64,000 nucleotides of DNA from Volvox africanus (Eukaryota; Chlorophyta; Chlorophyceae; Chlamydomonadales; Volvocaceae), in the NCBI GenBank assembly GCA_030268105.1, contig BSDZ01000024.1, positions 682,001 through 746,000 of the forward strand, in the 5' to 3' direction. A model generated the notes under the pieces. It did no database searches. It saw nothing but the letters and a program-made list of their open reading frames with translations, and was not told where the DNA came from. This document shows, piece after piece, positions 25,491-38,300 of this stretch (positions within the stretch are counted from its first letter, which is position 1; each line of letters begins with the position of its first letter). Both the position numbers and the translations under genes were made by a program.

Positions 25491-28416
25491 GAGCGGCTGT
25501 GCCAACAGGCATTCCACGTCTTCCGGACTATGCAATTCCTTTGCAGCCAAAACTCCTAAAACAGATAAATGCGATGCACACAAAAGAGGTGAGGCTGCCC
25601 AAAGGTGGCGGTTAGTCGCCTTTGGGGCTCCGGAAGCTGAAGCGCTGACGCTTTCACCATTATTTCCTTAAATTTGAACAGGAACTTTTAGCGTTTGTTG
25701 GACAGTGCTACATCATCCTGGACCCGATCAACCTGGTAAGCGTGGGTTGGTTTCGTTGGTTTCTTAATGCGTTCCTGCAGCAATGATTTGTTACCGTGCC
25801 ATGCGGTTAAGATATATTGCCTTTATCTGAATTGCGTCATGAAGCGTTTTTTGTATTGCAGGTTACCTGCGTGTATCGCTTGGCGCGCATGTACACAGGC
25901 ATTCGCCACCCCGAGGCGAGGCAATCATGGAAGACCGAGCTCAGCGAGTCCTCTTCCTTCCAAATCCTGCTTCGTAAGTCGGCCAGCTCGAGCACTTCTA
26001 TTTGGGGTGCAACTGTCCTCTCAGCAGGTGTCCAATGGTTACCGCAGGTACCATTCAATCACACATGCTGGCCGCTCAGCTGCACCCGCCATACAGCCAG
26101 GAGGTGAAGGGTATAGACGCCCGCTGCGTGTCAAACCTCATTTGGGCGCTGGTAAAACTGGACCTAGCGTTGGAGGCTGGATGCACGGGCAATGAGGTCA
26201 TTATCAGCATTTCGCCGCTAGTGCTGCGCCTCCTAAATCAGTCAAGCCCCCAGGTATTAAGTGTTTTTCATTAATAGTTCTTGCTGCCGATATGAGATTT
26301 CTCATGCACTCAGCCTGCCGCCATTCTCCCTCCACTGTTGGTATTGTCCCTCGTTAGGGCCTAGCCAACCTGCTTTGGGCGTACGCAAAGCTCGCCGAGC
26401 CCCCGGTGGATGTGATCTCATCGATCATGTCCCAGATGACGGATATGCTGACGCGTGACCAGACAGGCAGCCTTTTTGACGCGCAGGTGAGGCTGTTGAC
26501 TTTCCATCTATCGCCTCAGGCGTGTGTTGCAAGGAAATGGGGTTTCGTCAGTCATTCGCTGACATGCTGGTATGGTCCACTCTCGCTGTTCGCAGGCTTT
26601 GTCAAACAGTATCTGGGCCGTAGCGCATGCACGGAGCAAGCTGGCAAATTTTGACGGACTTTGCGGTCCACCGGGTAGCGTAAGTGCGTTCCTGGTCGCC
26701 ATCGCCATCAGCGCCAACAGCATGCTGAAGGCGCTGTACACCCGCTTAGACCTGGCGCACCTCTCAGCTTTCCTTAATAACGTGGAGCACAAATTTTCAT
26801 GTCAGGTGGGAAGGCGATTCACTGCGCAGTGACCTATGACAGCCTATGCTTCGATGACAGCTCGTGTTTAATCGTGCGTCAAAGTAGAAGAAGCGGCCTA
26901 ATGCCTAAAGCTCTGATCCTTCGGCACGTTGCAGGCCCTGGTGAACATTGTGTGGTCATTCGCCACCATCTTGGGTGAAGAGTGCGGTCAGCATGCAATT
27001 ATTGCACAGCTCTTCCTAAACTCCCGAAAGGAAGCTATAATTAGGTAAGTGTGGTTTTACCAGACCGATAGGAAGAGGGCTCGGGGGAATTGGACGGGCT
27101 AATTTGTCTTGAGGCCTCCCGAGAAGAGACAAGGTGGACATGCACATCGGGAAGTGCCTCGTGCCACGTTGTGTGTATTGCTTCAGAGAAGCCTTTCACG
27201 CTCTCAAGCTTGCTTTGCCGTTCACCCACGTAGGTTGCGTGCCACCTACGCCGCGCTGCAGACGCAGCAGTCATGGGTGTACCACCTTCCAGGCGGCTTC
27301 AATGAGCAGGCCCTTTCTAACGTCGTCTACGCATACGAGAAGGCGGGAATGCTCGACCGCGAGCTGCTGCAATGGGTCTTCAGTGTTGCCACGCTGCGAC
27401 TCGACCGCCATGATGGACCGCCATCTTTCAAGCCGCAGGAGCTTTGCACGCTGCTTCGAGCTGCGCACCTGGACATCTGTGAGCCGCAGCCGTTCTTGAC
27501 CAAACTGGCGCGTATCGTGCAGACGATGCCCTGGATTGTGCGCAACTGGTCGCCATCTGAGCTGAACGAACTGAGCCGCGCTCTTGGACTGCTGCAACCA
27601 GCAGCACTCCTGACCGCCCAAGTCCAGGCGCAGCAACAGGCGCAAAAGCATGCACAACAGCAAGCAGCCGCGCAAAAGCACGCGCAGCAGCAGGCCCAGG
27701 TTCAGGCACAGCAGCACGCAGTTGCAGCGGCTTTGCCACTGCTGGGCCTTGCAGCAACGAGGGGAGCCTCCCTTGACCTGCAGCTTATGTTGCAAAGTAA
27801 GGCTCAGATCCCAGCTGCATGGGTATCCTTTTGAGGTTGGGTTGTATCCGGCTTGTCTCTGGCACATGCTTGCGCATAACCACGGGCCTTCTGCACAGGA
27901 TGCATGTTGTGCTCTCAACCGCGTCGCCGCGGTTCTTTCTGTGCACGTGTTCTTTCCTAATTACATTTGTCGCACCACTTTTATTTGCAGTGAACGCTTT
28001 AACAGCCGCTGGCATGGGCGTCGGAGGCCTGCCTAGTAGTAACGTTAACAGCCTGGCCGCGGAGCTGCTGGCAGCTGAGATCCAGCAGATGACTATCCAG
28101 AACGTAATTACGGCACAGTTGAATGCGGCTGCAGCCGCCGTGGCTGCCGGTATGCCATATGCCAACCACGGCGGCAGCAACTCCCAGGCATTTACTCACA
28201 ACTTGTCCATGGGCATGTCATCGGATCCGCTGCAAACCCTTCAGGCACTTCAATTAAATCCAGCGCCGAGGCCCCTTGGCATTCAAGGGCTGCTCCCTGC
28301 ACCTGTGAGTTGGCCGTAGCTAGCTGGATTTATTGGAGCGCGGCGTACTATTGGCGGATTGATTCGCACGCCAAGCTTACTTTAGATCCTTTCTCCTGCA
28401 GCGGCTATTGGAGTGA
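25491..28416 (+). CDS. OPR-like helical-repeat protein, probable organelle RNA factor
   Basis: Exons 25491-25588, 25682-25735, 25862-25973, 26048-26253, 26358-26486, 26596-26805, 26935-27044, 27234-27796, 27991-28304 and 28402-28416 keep phase and give about 603 residues. The first exon starts in phase 1, so at least one upstream exon is missing. The repeated helix motif VSNLIWALVKL, LANLLWAYAKLAEPP, LSNSIWAVAHA, LVNIVWSFAT and LSNVVYAYEKA is typical of octatricopeptide-repeat (OPR) proteins, which act in maturation, stability or translation of chloroplast (sometimes mitochondrial) mRNAs in green algae. A Gln/Ala/His-rich stretch (about 27620-27720) and an Ala/Gln C-terminal part follow. I see no RAP domain. 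The last exon carries only four codons (RLLE) before TGA, which is uncertain. Reading through the 28304 donor instead would end at 28319. Confidence 0.72.
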
Positions 28417-31400
28417 GCGCAATGCCGTCGTCGTCGTATTTCTCTTCAGGCCACATGATGTTTCGCAGAAGACTTCCCGGTATCTGAGCTCAGTAATGCA
28501 TGGTACCAGTTTTGGCGTGGTGCTTGCGGTATTAAGATTCGCAGCATTTGATCGGCTTGCAGATTTGAGGAAACCAGCACGCGCCGTTGCGTCACCTGTT
28601 GTTGCAACACCGGATGGTCATCCGCCTGCTAGCACCTCACTCGTTGTGTGATCGAAATGGCGCAGTTGCTGATGTGTTACATAACTGTTGGCGTAAATCA
28701 GTTTCATCTCAACCAATATCCCGGCGGAGTATTCCTTCCAAGTATTTCGAACCCGGGAGACCACCAAGCGCAGGTTTGCTCTGGTCGCCGATACCCTGTG
28801 TAGTTGAATGCTGTAGTGCGCGTAGGGCACACCAATGCTTTTGTTCGCACCAAACATGCTAAGGATATCGGCGCGAGACAGCACATTAAGGTGCACGGCC
28901 ACTATCGTGGCATTTTCTGCATGGCACAAGCGCTATCGCCTGGCATTCGGCGCCACATTCCTACCCAGTTTTGTGCTTGTGGTTTGCGGCGTGTGACATT
29001 TCGAGTGTTTGCGTCAGAAGTCCAGATATTGTCACTTGATAGGATTGTTATGCTGTTATATGAAGAAGCAGATATCCCCAGCCCTTGGTTTGAACGAAGA
29101 GTGCCCACATTTGAGGCTGTCGCTGCCGGGTAACCGGCTTGTGCATCGGGCACTGATTCTTATTTTGCTTTCTGCGAGATTGTGTGACTTGTGGTGCTCA
29201 CGCAGAGACGAACATTGTGATCACGCAAAATCCGTGATCACCCCGAAGCCTATCCTTTTTCTGAAGACCTGTTGCGCTTCTGTTTGCCAAAGCTTTTTGC
29301 CAATGTCGGCTTTCGCCGTTGCCCTGTGGCCAAACCGTTACCGCGGGCCAAAACGGAACGCAGTTGCTTGATCCTGCCGGTGGTTTCGGGTTGCGGACGG
29401 AGAGGGGAAGAAAATCGTGTTGTCGCCGCATCTGCATGATAAGTGTTAGGCCGATGGAAGTATGCCTAGCGGGCAGACATGTGCCGCACCCGTAAGTCAA
29501 GGCTGGATACCTGCAAAGACTGGCGCCCGTCGCAGATTGTGGTGCAGGCGTCGGCGCGATGTCGTCTGTGGATGGAACACCCTGATTGGATGTCTGTGCT
29601 GGAGATATGTTTTACTTATAAGCAGGTATTGTTTCAGCACATGTGTGGATGTCCTTGGGTTCCCGGCTAACCTTTGCACACCCGTGTATGGCTTGGTTTC
29701 ATGACGGTTTGCAACATCTGTTGCCGTTTAGCTCGTCGGAGTCGTGATGGGGTTTCGCGGTGTTGTGAGAGTGGTCGGTGTATCAAGAAAGGATGTTCCC
29801 GGACAGGGCAGACCTGTCAATATGAACTAGCACATCCCATTCGATCTGTGAGAGCGGCCTACACACATGTGGCTAGGTGTTCGTGCGGACGCTCAAAGAA
29901 ATGTCTGGTGTAGGGTAACGTGTTGGGTGCACGCTGTCCCTTTCCAGTTGGCGGAATGTTCGGTAGGTCAATCCAGTGTGATATAGTGGCGGGCGTCCCC
30001 TGAAGTCCTGAGCGGTCCTATCGAATTCGTATGGGCACGATCCCCATATATGGCCTTCAGGCCCGCATGTGCCGGGCGCAAATTCAAGCCGGCGCATGCC
30101 TTATTCTTTTGGCCTTCTTTGACCACCGCTTCTAATACTCGCGGAAAATCTGAATCCTGGATTATCACCCAAGTATTTCCGCGGAGCAAAACTCACATAT
30201 ACACTTTTGCTTCGCTCGTTGTATAGTATAACAGTAGTGGTTTTCCATATGTCATTGCCCGTCGTGTGGCTGTCTTGTTACGTTTTGGGGGCGGGGAAGA
30301 GTCCTTGAACTGCCCGATGTGTTTAATAAACAACCAGTTTGGCTTCACGTAGGTTTATGTTTTTTTGCGTAGATTAGTATGAGGAGAGTGTGTTTACCGA
30401 TAGCGTTCCCAGCAGAAGGAATGCAGACCTTTGCAGGCGAGAGAGGATTAATAAGGCTCGGAGCGTTCCACGGGTTGCTTTCAATTAGCGATCTTGAACT
30501 TGCCGTGCAGCGAGCGTTTTGTGAAGTCGAACGTCGTGCTTTTCGTGAGATTTAGGTGTGCTAGCGCAGTGCTGGTGAGTTCAAGTAGTGCGTCTCGGTG
30601 ACTGTGGAACATTAGTGGGCTGTCATGGGCTGTCATCGGTGGTTATTGGTCAACGATGGCATTGCTGCCGCAAAGAAGGGTGCTACATCAACAGCAAGAG
30701 CACTGAAGACGTACAACATCTCTTGATGCCAGAGTAAAATCAGGAATGCAGCTGTTTCGCTAGCTGCTGTCGCGTGTGCTCATCTACTGCCCCCTACTGC
30801 CGCAATCAATTTGTAAGCCCCCTCTGCTCGAAACGGCACGTGTCTTGTAGTTGACTGCTGACGCGCTGGTTCATGAAGTATTCGTTTTCCTGCAATCCTA
30901 TGGAAACAGATATTGAAGACGCGTATTCGTTGTTAAAGCGGGCATGCATTGTTTACAGACGCTCGACATCCAGCGGGTGATGCGACTGTTAAATTCAATA
31001 CCCATATCCCTACTACAGCTACTTAGCCTTATACCGAAATTGCTCCTACCCTATACGACTGCTCGCATCTCTTGCCATGGAGTTTCAAAGTCCAATATTT
31101 CTTATCCAGCACCATTGATTCAACAATTTGCTTGCTTGTAGCAAGTAGAGTGATGAAGCCCTTCAGCGTGTGCCTTCTGGCACTGAATGGCTTCTGCGTA
31201 CGGCAGGCCCTACCGCCCTAAGTCAACGCCATCGTATGATAACCGATGACACCCGAAATAATAGGGGATCGTCTCCACATATGCGGGGCCATGATCTCCG
31301 GACACATTCTATCTACACATTACCATTCGCTTGGTGCACGTGGTATGCCCCGCTCACTACGCCAAAGCAAGGATAAGTTCTTCGCAATGTGCAAGCAAAA

Positions 31401-32107
31401 CTCATCACCTTTGGCTTCCAGAAGGACACTAGAAATCGCAGGCTAAGTTGAGAAGATGCCCCACGGGTCACTCCAGGCGCCCCGATTAACCGGCAACCGG
31501 TGGAACATGCCTATTCCTATCCCACAAGCTGCAGAGTAGGCTGCTAGGCTTGTGACGGTTAGCACTAAAGCAGAAGGTACTTATACGCCCCACACATGAA
31601 TATGACACGACCTTTCGGAAGGAATGTCCACACCTGCGGAATCACAAAGAATCGCACGGGCTCAAGAGTGAAAACAACCCGTGTATCACGTACACCAGTG
31701 CTCTTGAGCCATAGATACGACGGCCCTTTATGAACAGCGCAAAAACGCAAGCATGCATGTCTGCTACCGTTTCGCTCCTTAGCCGACTTGGCGCCCCCAG
31801 TACGAGATGATTTTTTGGGCAGGATTACATGCCATATACCCAACCCGGTGTTTTTCGCTAACCAATATAAACATAAAATTGCAGGCCGGCGTGGGTATAG
31901 ATAGGTCACGACACCTACATTAATTGTTTGCATCACAAGCATGATCCCACTTTAAGTAGAGATGCAGGGCCTAGAACAAATATCCAAAACTACATAATGC
32001 ATCAAGCGCAAAACTGGCAGTACGCAACATCTAACCTCAGTTCGTCTCCAGCTCCATGCGCCAAGAGGCATGGCTCATGCTATGATCCTGACAAGTGCAG
32101 TTCTTCT
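28417..32107. other. Gene-poor spacer between convergent genes
   Basis: About 3.7 kb with no supported exon on either strand. Open frames are short and lack coding composition or family motifs. It contains the 3' UTR of the OPR-like gene and that of the - strand transporter, whose TGTAA lies at 31825-31829. Confidence 0.5.
31825..31829 (-). terminator. TGTAA polyadenylation signal (minus strand)
   Basis: TTACA on the + strand, about 280 bp downstream of the transporter stop codon on the - strand. Confidence 0.45.
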
Positions 32108-34877
32108 TCATGCAGCGTGGCCCTTCAAGCCCGCTGCCGAGGCGAATAGCAGGACGCAGCAGATTATCATCAGGACGTTCAGCACACGACTAAAGCCCCT
32201 CTGGTCTAGCTGGCCCGCTAGGCCGTTTCCAAGGATTACGCCCGCCAAGCCCATGACCGAGGTCACAGCGTAGATCATCATGTCCTCGCGCTTGTATACG
32301 CCCATGGCAACATAGCTGACGAGTCGAACCTGAAGGCAGCGGTTAAGGCAATGCATTAGGGTTACAGGGGCACAGGTTCCGTAAGAGAATCCAATGATCC
32401 ACTACACACTTCTGGGCATTGATGCACGGCTGAATGATATGACGGTCACAGGCATACGGTACCATGTATGGAGAGGCCGTGGCCTGGTGCCTGGGATATC
32501 GTCAACACATACGATGATCAGAAAGACGCTCTTCCCTTGCAATGCGGCTGCAATGCTGAGTTGCCATCAAGCCGCAACACACGGTCAAATCGTCACCTGT
32601 AAAATGTTGTTGACTGCATTGGTGCCCCGCACCACGTCCTTCGCCACCTTGAGCTTTTCGTACATGAACATGAGCGGAGGCCCGCCGATTCCGGTCATTC
32701 CTGTAAGGCCATCAGATGTTTCATGATTCATCCATCGCATAACGAACACACTCACAGAACACTGAACATGTGGCCCCTATAAACCATCCGGCATGATTTG
32801 GTTGCTTATGGGTCATCGAAAAATTCGTAGCGTGCATCAAGGAATACCAAGGTATGCCCAGAAGCCTTAAATACATCCTTGCCGCCGCAACGTCAGCATT
32901 CCAAAGCAAAGAGTTACCTCACACGCTTGTCGCGTGCTTTCTTCTACGTGAGTGGAGTGCCTGACAAGGGAAGCTGCATGCGCGGTGTACACCAACTTCG
33001 TAATGTGGACGCACCATGGCCAGTATGCATGCACGTTCTTACCACCCATAACTCCGCTGGCGAATCCCGACAGGCTGCCGAAGAATATAATTCTCCGGAT
33101 CTCCTTCCAGTCCTGGCGCTGAAGACACCGTCTAAATCGAGCTCTGATGGCTTCCTTTGTGGACCCAAACCTGTCAGCCACATAGCATTTGGATGCAGTG
33201 CTTCCGCCTGCCCAGATGGGTTGCAGCGGTAGCGTTGCATCGGACGTCAAGGCGCCTGGCTCCAGCAACGGCTCGGTGTCTGCTGCTGCCGCACCCACCT
33301 GGCCAACGAATACCACAGTTTCCACATCACCATGTCGGCAATCATGGCACTGCTCCAGTTGCGTCGCGACGTGGTCCGACTGGGCGCGTTTAATCGGTGA
33401 TGTAGTCACTTGGGCATCCTTGGCAATACAGCAGCAATGGTGAGTGCCAAAACACGTGACGGCGACCGATCCCGTACCCTTCTTAGGACGGCCCATACTT
33501 GCCGCCGCCGGCACCTCAGTTTCCCCTGTCGGCCGTGCACAACTGCGAGACGCTGGGCTGTCTTGGAGGTGTGCGCCAACAGAATCCACCGAAGCTGCGA
33601 GTGTCATCAGCGCAGCCGGGGCTTCGGAAGAGAGCCTCGCGACAGGACAGACAATCGCCACGTCTTCACCGTCAAGATTAGCATTGGAAGGCAAGGCGTT
33701 CTGACTGGCGCTGATTGATCTGCACATAACGGGGGTAGGAAAAGAGGGAAATTCTTTGAGTCGAAGGGATCCACGGCCGGTGTGCACGTACCCACAAGCT
33801 GTCACTGTCAGCTACATGTTGCAGCATGTTGCAGCAAGCATTACGGCATACATTAAGACTTAATTGACGCCGTTTTTAGCAAATGGCACTGGGCAGTGGC
33901 GCTTATGGATCCGAGAGCAAAGTCATGATTTACCAGCACCGACACCGTGTGAAGATGCAGCAGTTGCCGATGCCTAGCCCGCTGGGCATTGTAGGCCATC
34001 CGCCTTTTGCTGTTTGGCAAAACGAGCGCACCTGTGATTGGCACACCATTTGTGTAGCTTATTGCGTACCGTCTCAAGTAGCTTGACATGGAGGCAAATT
34101 ACCAGCAGCAGCACACACCCCATGGCAAACTCAACCCACCGCACGGCAAGGTGCGTCAAGAGTGCAGCGCCGAGGGGCGCGCCGGCCGACTGCGATTCAA
34201 AACAGAAACCCAAATGGGTTTTGCACCAAAAGAATTAAGGTTTTATTCCATTAGCAGATGTGGCATCCGGAATGGACAGCAAACAAATAGAATCGCAGTA
34301 TGACATCCACAGACACATGGGGCTGAGGGGAAAGATTGCCGCCAACAACTTGATAGGCCCTCAGGCCTTCATTACCGTAAAAGCAAAGATAGTTATGACG
34401 AGCTTCCAGTCAGCCGTTTTATGCGCGGACGTCATGACAAGCAAGGGAATGCTGCAAACCACGCAACCGACGCTGTCGGCCAGCACTGCCATCTGCAGCG
34501 GACTGGCGTTGACGCCCGCGGCTGTAAATGCCACCCACACCAGGAGGTTAATGATTGCATTCCCGAAGCCTGTTATTCCCTGGGAGGCAAGTCCAGGGAC
34601 TTGGATGTGTTGGTGTCTGAAGCATAAAGATGAGTTGCGAAATGCGCTTTGGAGTATGCAAGAGGCCATATTCGCAATGCCACAATCCCATGACAGATGC
34701 ATAAAAAAACTTCAGATCGAACCATTGCCCTAAGCGCCAAAAATACATAGGCTGGCTAACCCGGACTAAAACGTTTACGCCCACCAGTGCTGCATTAACG
34801 GAGTATACCTTCACGAAACCGCCGCTGAAGGCTCCAAGGCTTAGTACAACCAAGACAGAAGGCAAGGTGCTGCTCAT
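32108..34877 (-). CDS. TauE/SafE-family membrane transporter
   Basis: Exons 34761-34877, 34376-34579, 34032-34189, 33043-33719, 32597-32700 and 32108-32329 give 493 residues in phase. Each half carries a TauE/SafE signature: near the start GITGFGNAIINLLVW, and after the loop FGSLSGFASGVMGG followed by MTGIGGPPLMFMY and RGTNAVNNILQ. Hydrophobic segments suggest three to four helices before and about four after a hydrophilic loop of roughly 225 residues (exon 33043-33719), rich in Ala/Ser/Thr. The family exports sulfite, sulfoacetate or other organosulfur anions in bacteria and includes poorly known plant and algal members. The substrate here is unknown. The junction between the first two exons uses a weak GTTAGC donor, and the start Met at 34877 comes directly before a hydrophobic segment. 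Confidence 0.82.
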
Positions 34878-35350
34878 TATGGGCAGCCCAGCCCAACCTT
34901 TGCCGAAAGCAAACGATACTTCGGCACCTCCAAATTATTCAACAAAAAATAAGTAGCAGCTAATGTGCATCTAGAATGAAATAACCCTAATTGTACCGTT
35001 CGTCCCCGATGGTTCTCCTCCGCCGTCTCTGATGGGACAAAACGTTTAAATTATTAACATAAGAAACAGTTAAATAAATATTATATATTCTCCCTATAAT
35101 TCATAATGCATACACTCTAAAGGCCAAACGTTGTCGCTGTTGGGGAAAATCCGTATTCGTACTAGCGGATTTGTACAACAAGTAACTCAGATTAAGGATG
35201 ACCTTTTCCTATAATGTTCGGTGCAAGACGATGCATCTAATAGGAGTTAGTAAGTATTAATCGCTGCCTGCCATGAGAAGGAATTGTGACGGCTCCGACA
35301 GCGTGTAGGATACATAATAAGGGCTTGTACGTTTTAAGCCCGTGCAAAAA
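34878..35350. promoter_or_regulatory. Shared divergent promoter region
   Basis: This 473-bp AT-rich stretch lies between start codons of the TauE/SafE gene (-) and the poly-Q helical-repeat gene (+). No specific element is recognised. Confidence 0.45.
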
Positions 35351-38300
35351 ATGAACCCAAAGAAGTTATCTAATTCTGTCAGCGAAAGCATCCATTTCCC
35401 TAACCGCAAAGGAGAACCGGCTGATCCACTAAGCCGGGCGGCTTTCACATCAGCAATTGTCGCGGCTTTAAGGGATCTTGAAAAACGAATTCCACCAGTA
35501 GCCAATGACCTTGGTCAGCGCGCGTATCGAAAGCTGCAGTATGACCTGCCGGTGAGCACGACAGCTTGTCCAAGATGGTTTAGGTTAACCGACTTTCAAC
35601 TCGTCTTGCTTTCACCCTACGAACATGTTGCAGCTGGTATCCCCTGAGGAACTTGAGGGTCTTACGGATACTTTGAGGTGCGGCGCGGTGCGGCATGTCC
35701 GGAATGGTATGATGCTGGATAACTACCTTCGGTCTCTTCGGCTGCATGTCCCGAAGTCCCTAAGGATATATGGGATTCCCTTGCACCTCACACCGCACAC
35801 ATCTTATGTCGCAGGGCATCGCTGCAGCTTAAATCAGGCCAGCCGCTCTTTCCCATCACGTCTAAGCTCCTGGAGAATGTAGTTGCTGGGGCTCGCGCAC
35901 CCGTGATGATTGTCCAATCGTCTTCATCTACGCAATCGCAGAGAACCACTTCAGCTGCTGGATCTGCAGCGGCTGGGAACAGCAGCTCAGAGGCTGGAGC
36001 TGGGGTGGTGGCACGGCCAGAAAGCACAACCGTCGCCACAGCCTCAGCTAACGGCGCTTCTGGTCATTTAGATGATGGAGCGATGCCTCAATCTACACCG
36101 GCAGCTTCAACCTCGGAATCTGCTCTCCCATGCCTGGGAGACATAAGCTTGCTTCACCCAGATCAACAGCGTCTCTGCAAGGCGTTTCGGGCCTTGTGCG
36201 CTGTCATCTTTGTGCAGCTAGTGTCGCATTCACTGGCGGTTTCGGAGCAGGATACCTGGGCCCTATTGTATGCCACCGGCTCGGACCAAGACGAGAAGGA
36301 AGACGACGCAGAGGGCTCTGGTAATCTGGAGGTCGTACCTAGGGATGGTGCGGCAGCCGGAGCTTCGCAGGGGACGACGAGCAGCTCTTATGCTGATGAG
36401 GAAGCTGCAAGGGTAGGCGAGCTGCGCGCGCGGCTGGGTGGTGCCACCTTCACCGCAGCTATAAAAAATGCGGACGTGCCTTCGCCGAGTTATAATCATC
36501 ATGAGCAGCAGCAGCAACAACAACAACAGCAGCAGCAGCAGCAACAACAACAACAGCAACAACAACAGCAACAACAACAACAACAGCAACAACAGCAGCA
36601 GCAGCAGCAGCAGAAGGAGTTATCAGCACATTCCGTCAGCGGGGTTAAAATCGTTGCTCCCGGCTGTTCACGGCAGGATGCGGCAGACCGGCCGGGGACG
36701 CTGACCTGCGGGCACTCAGGGCGGATGCCGGGCTGCATCAAAGAATGTATTGAAAACGGCGGGCTGAGGCAGAGGACGGAAGAGCCGCGGTCTTGTACAC
36801 TGTACGAGGAGGTTCAAGCTGCAGATGAGGACGATGAGGACTTTGTGTATGAAGACCTGGAGGTTCCATGTGGGTATAATTCTATGCGATGTGGTGCTTT
36901 TGGCCCTGTTGGGAATGCTCGGTATCGGCTGCTGCCTTTCACCCATCTCCGGTAGCGCAGTATGTTCACACTGTCACGTCGCTCGCCATTGCCCAAATTG
37001 GCGGGCTTTCCTTCCTACCATGAGAAATTAAATATATCACCTTAACCAAATATATCACCTTAACTAAATATATCACCTTCTTAGTGCTGACCAATTCTAA
37101 AACTCAAAATGTTTATTTCAGCCTTCGGGTGCACGCCTTGGCTGTACTGCAGCTGCAACGTACTCGGCTGCATCCAACGGAAATCTCAGCCATGCAAAAG
37201 TCTCAACGCCGTCACCGCCGCCGTATTCCTGGCCGCCGCTTCGGGGACGGCTACTTTGGCTGTCGGGCCAGGTGTCCTACGCTCTGCTGGACGAGCCAGA
37301 TCTTTGGCGCGACGGCGAGTTGCTGCAGGGCGTGTTTCAGCTGCTGCGCGCTTTAGGTGCCCACCGCCACGCGCAGGAGCTGCAACCACTGCTACACGCC
37401 TATGTGGGCCTGGTGGCGGACCGAATCGTGGCGGAGCCCTCTGAGCTGTCGTGCCTCGACAATCTGTGGGATGCCGTGGGGCTGCAATGCGTCGCTTCGC
37501 TCCCGCAGGTTAGGGCGGGGCGGCACAAGCGTCCTCTGCTCGAATATGTGATTGACTTGGCTTATATGTTGCTACCTGGGTTAGGCGCTTAGGACTAGGC
37601 CCCAAGGTTTGCTGGATGTCGCATCACGGCGCATGGATACATAGGGTGCATATGCCATCACACTCTCAAGGAAATCCATGAAGCTTTTAAACTTAAAGTG
37701 ACTCTGGGACTTTGTTTGGAAGTCTCAGGTTTCGTTGTTTTCGTTTGGTTTGTCCTTGTCTTTTGGGACGGCAGGTGGGACGGCACCGCTCTGAACGTGG
37801 CGGTGGCTCCGTCGAGCGCAGCCAGGGGCTGCTGTTGGCAGAGGTCACCACGTGCCTCTCGCTTGTGGCCACCTTGTCCGGTCAGCTGACGGGCGCCTCC
37901 GCCAAGCTGCGGCTGTGGCAGCAGGTCCATAAGCACATGCTACCCCTCCTGGAGCGGTGTTTGGGAGAGCTAGCGAGGATGGTGGGTTCGAGCACAAAAC
38001 AGGCCGCAGCGGCCAAGGCATCGACACATCAAGCCCAGCAGCAGCTGAAGCTGAAGCAGCCGGCGGAGCTGAAGGGGCTGGGGGCTGAAGAAGTGGCTGC
38101 CATTGTCTTGGTGTGCCAGGTGGGCAGTCAATGTTGTGCGGATGCATGGTCCTACGGAATAGACTTCATAACGCTCTGCCCTGTGCGGAAGGATCATCTT
38201 TGGAAGTAATATCCTCCTCTTATTTGTTTCTTCATCTTCATCTTCATCTTCATCATCTTCTTCTTCTTCTTCTTCTTCTTCTGCTGCTGCTGTCTTCTGT

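Noticed and set aside
33318..33704. + strand frames across the transporter loop exon
   Set aside because: Shadow frames of the - strand TauE/SafE exon.
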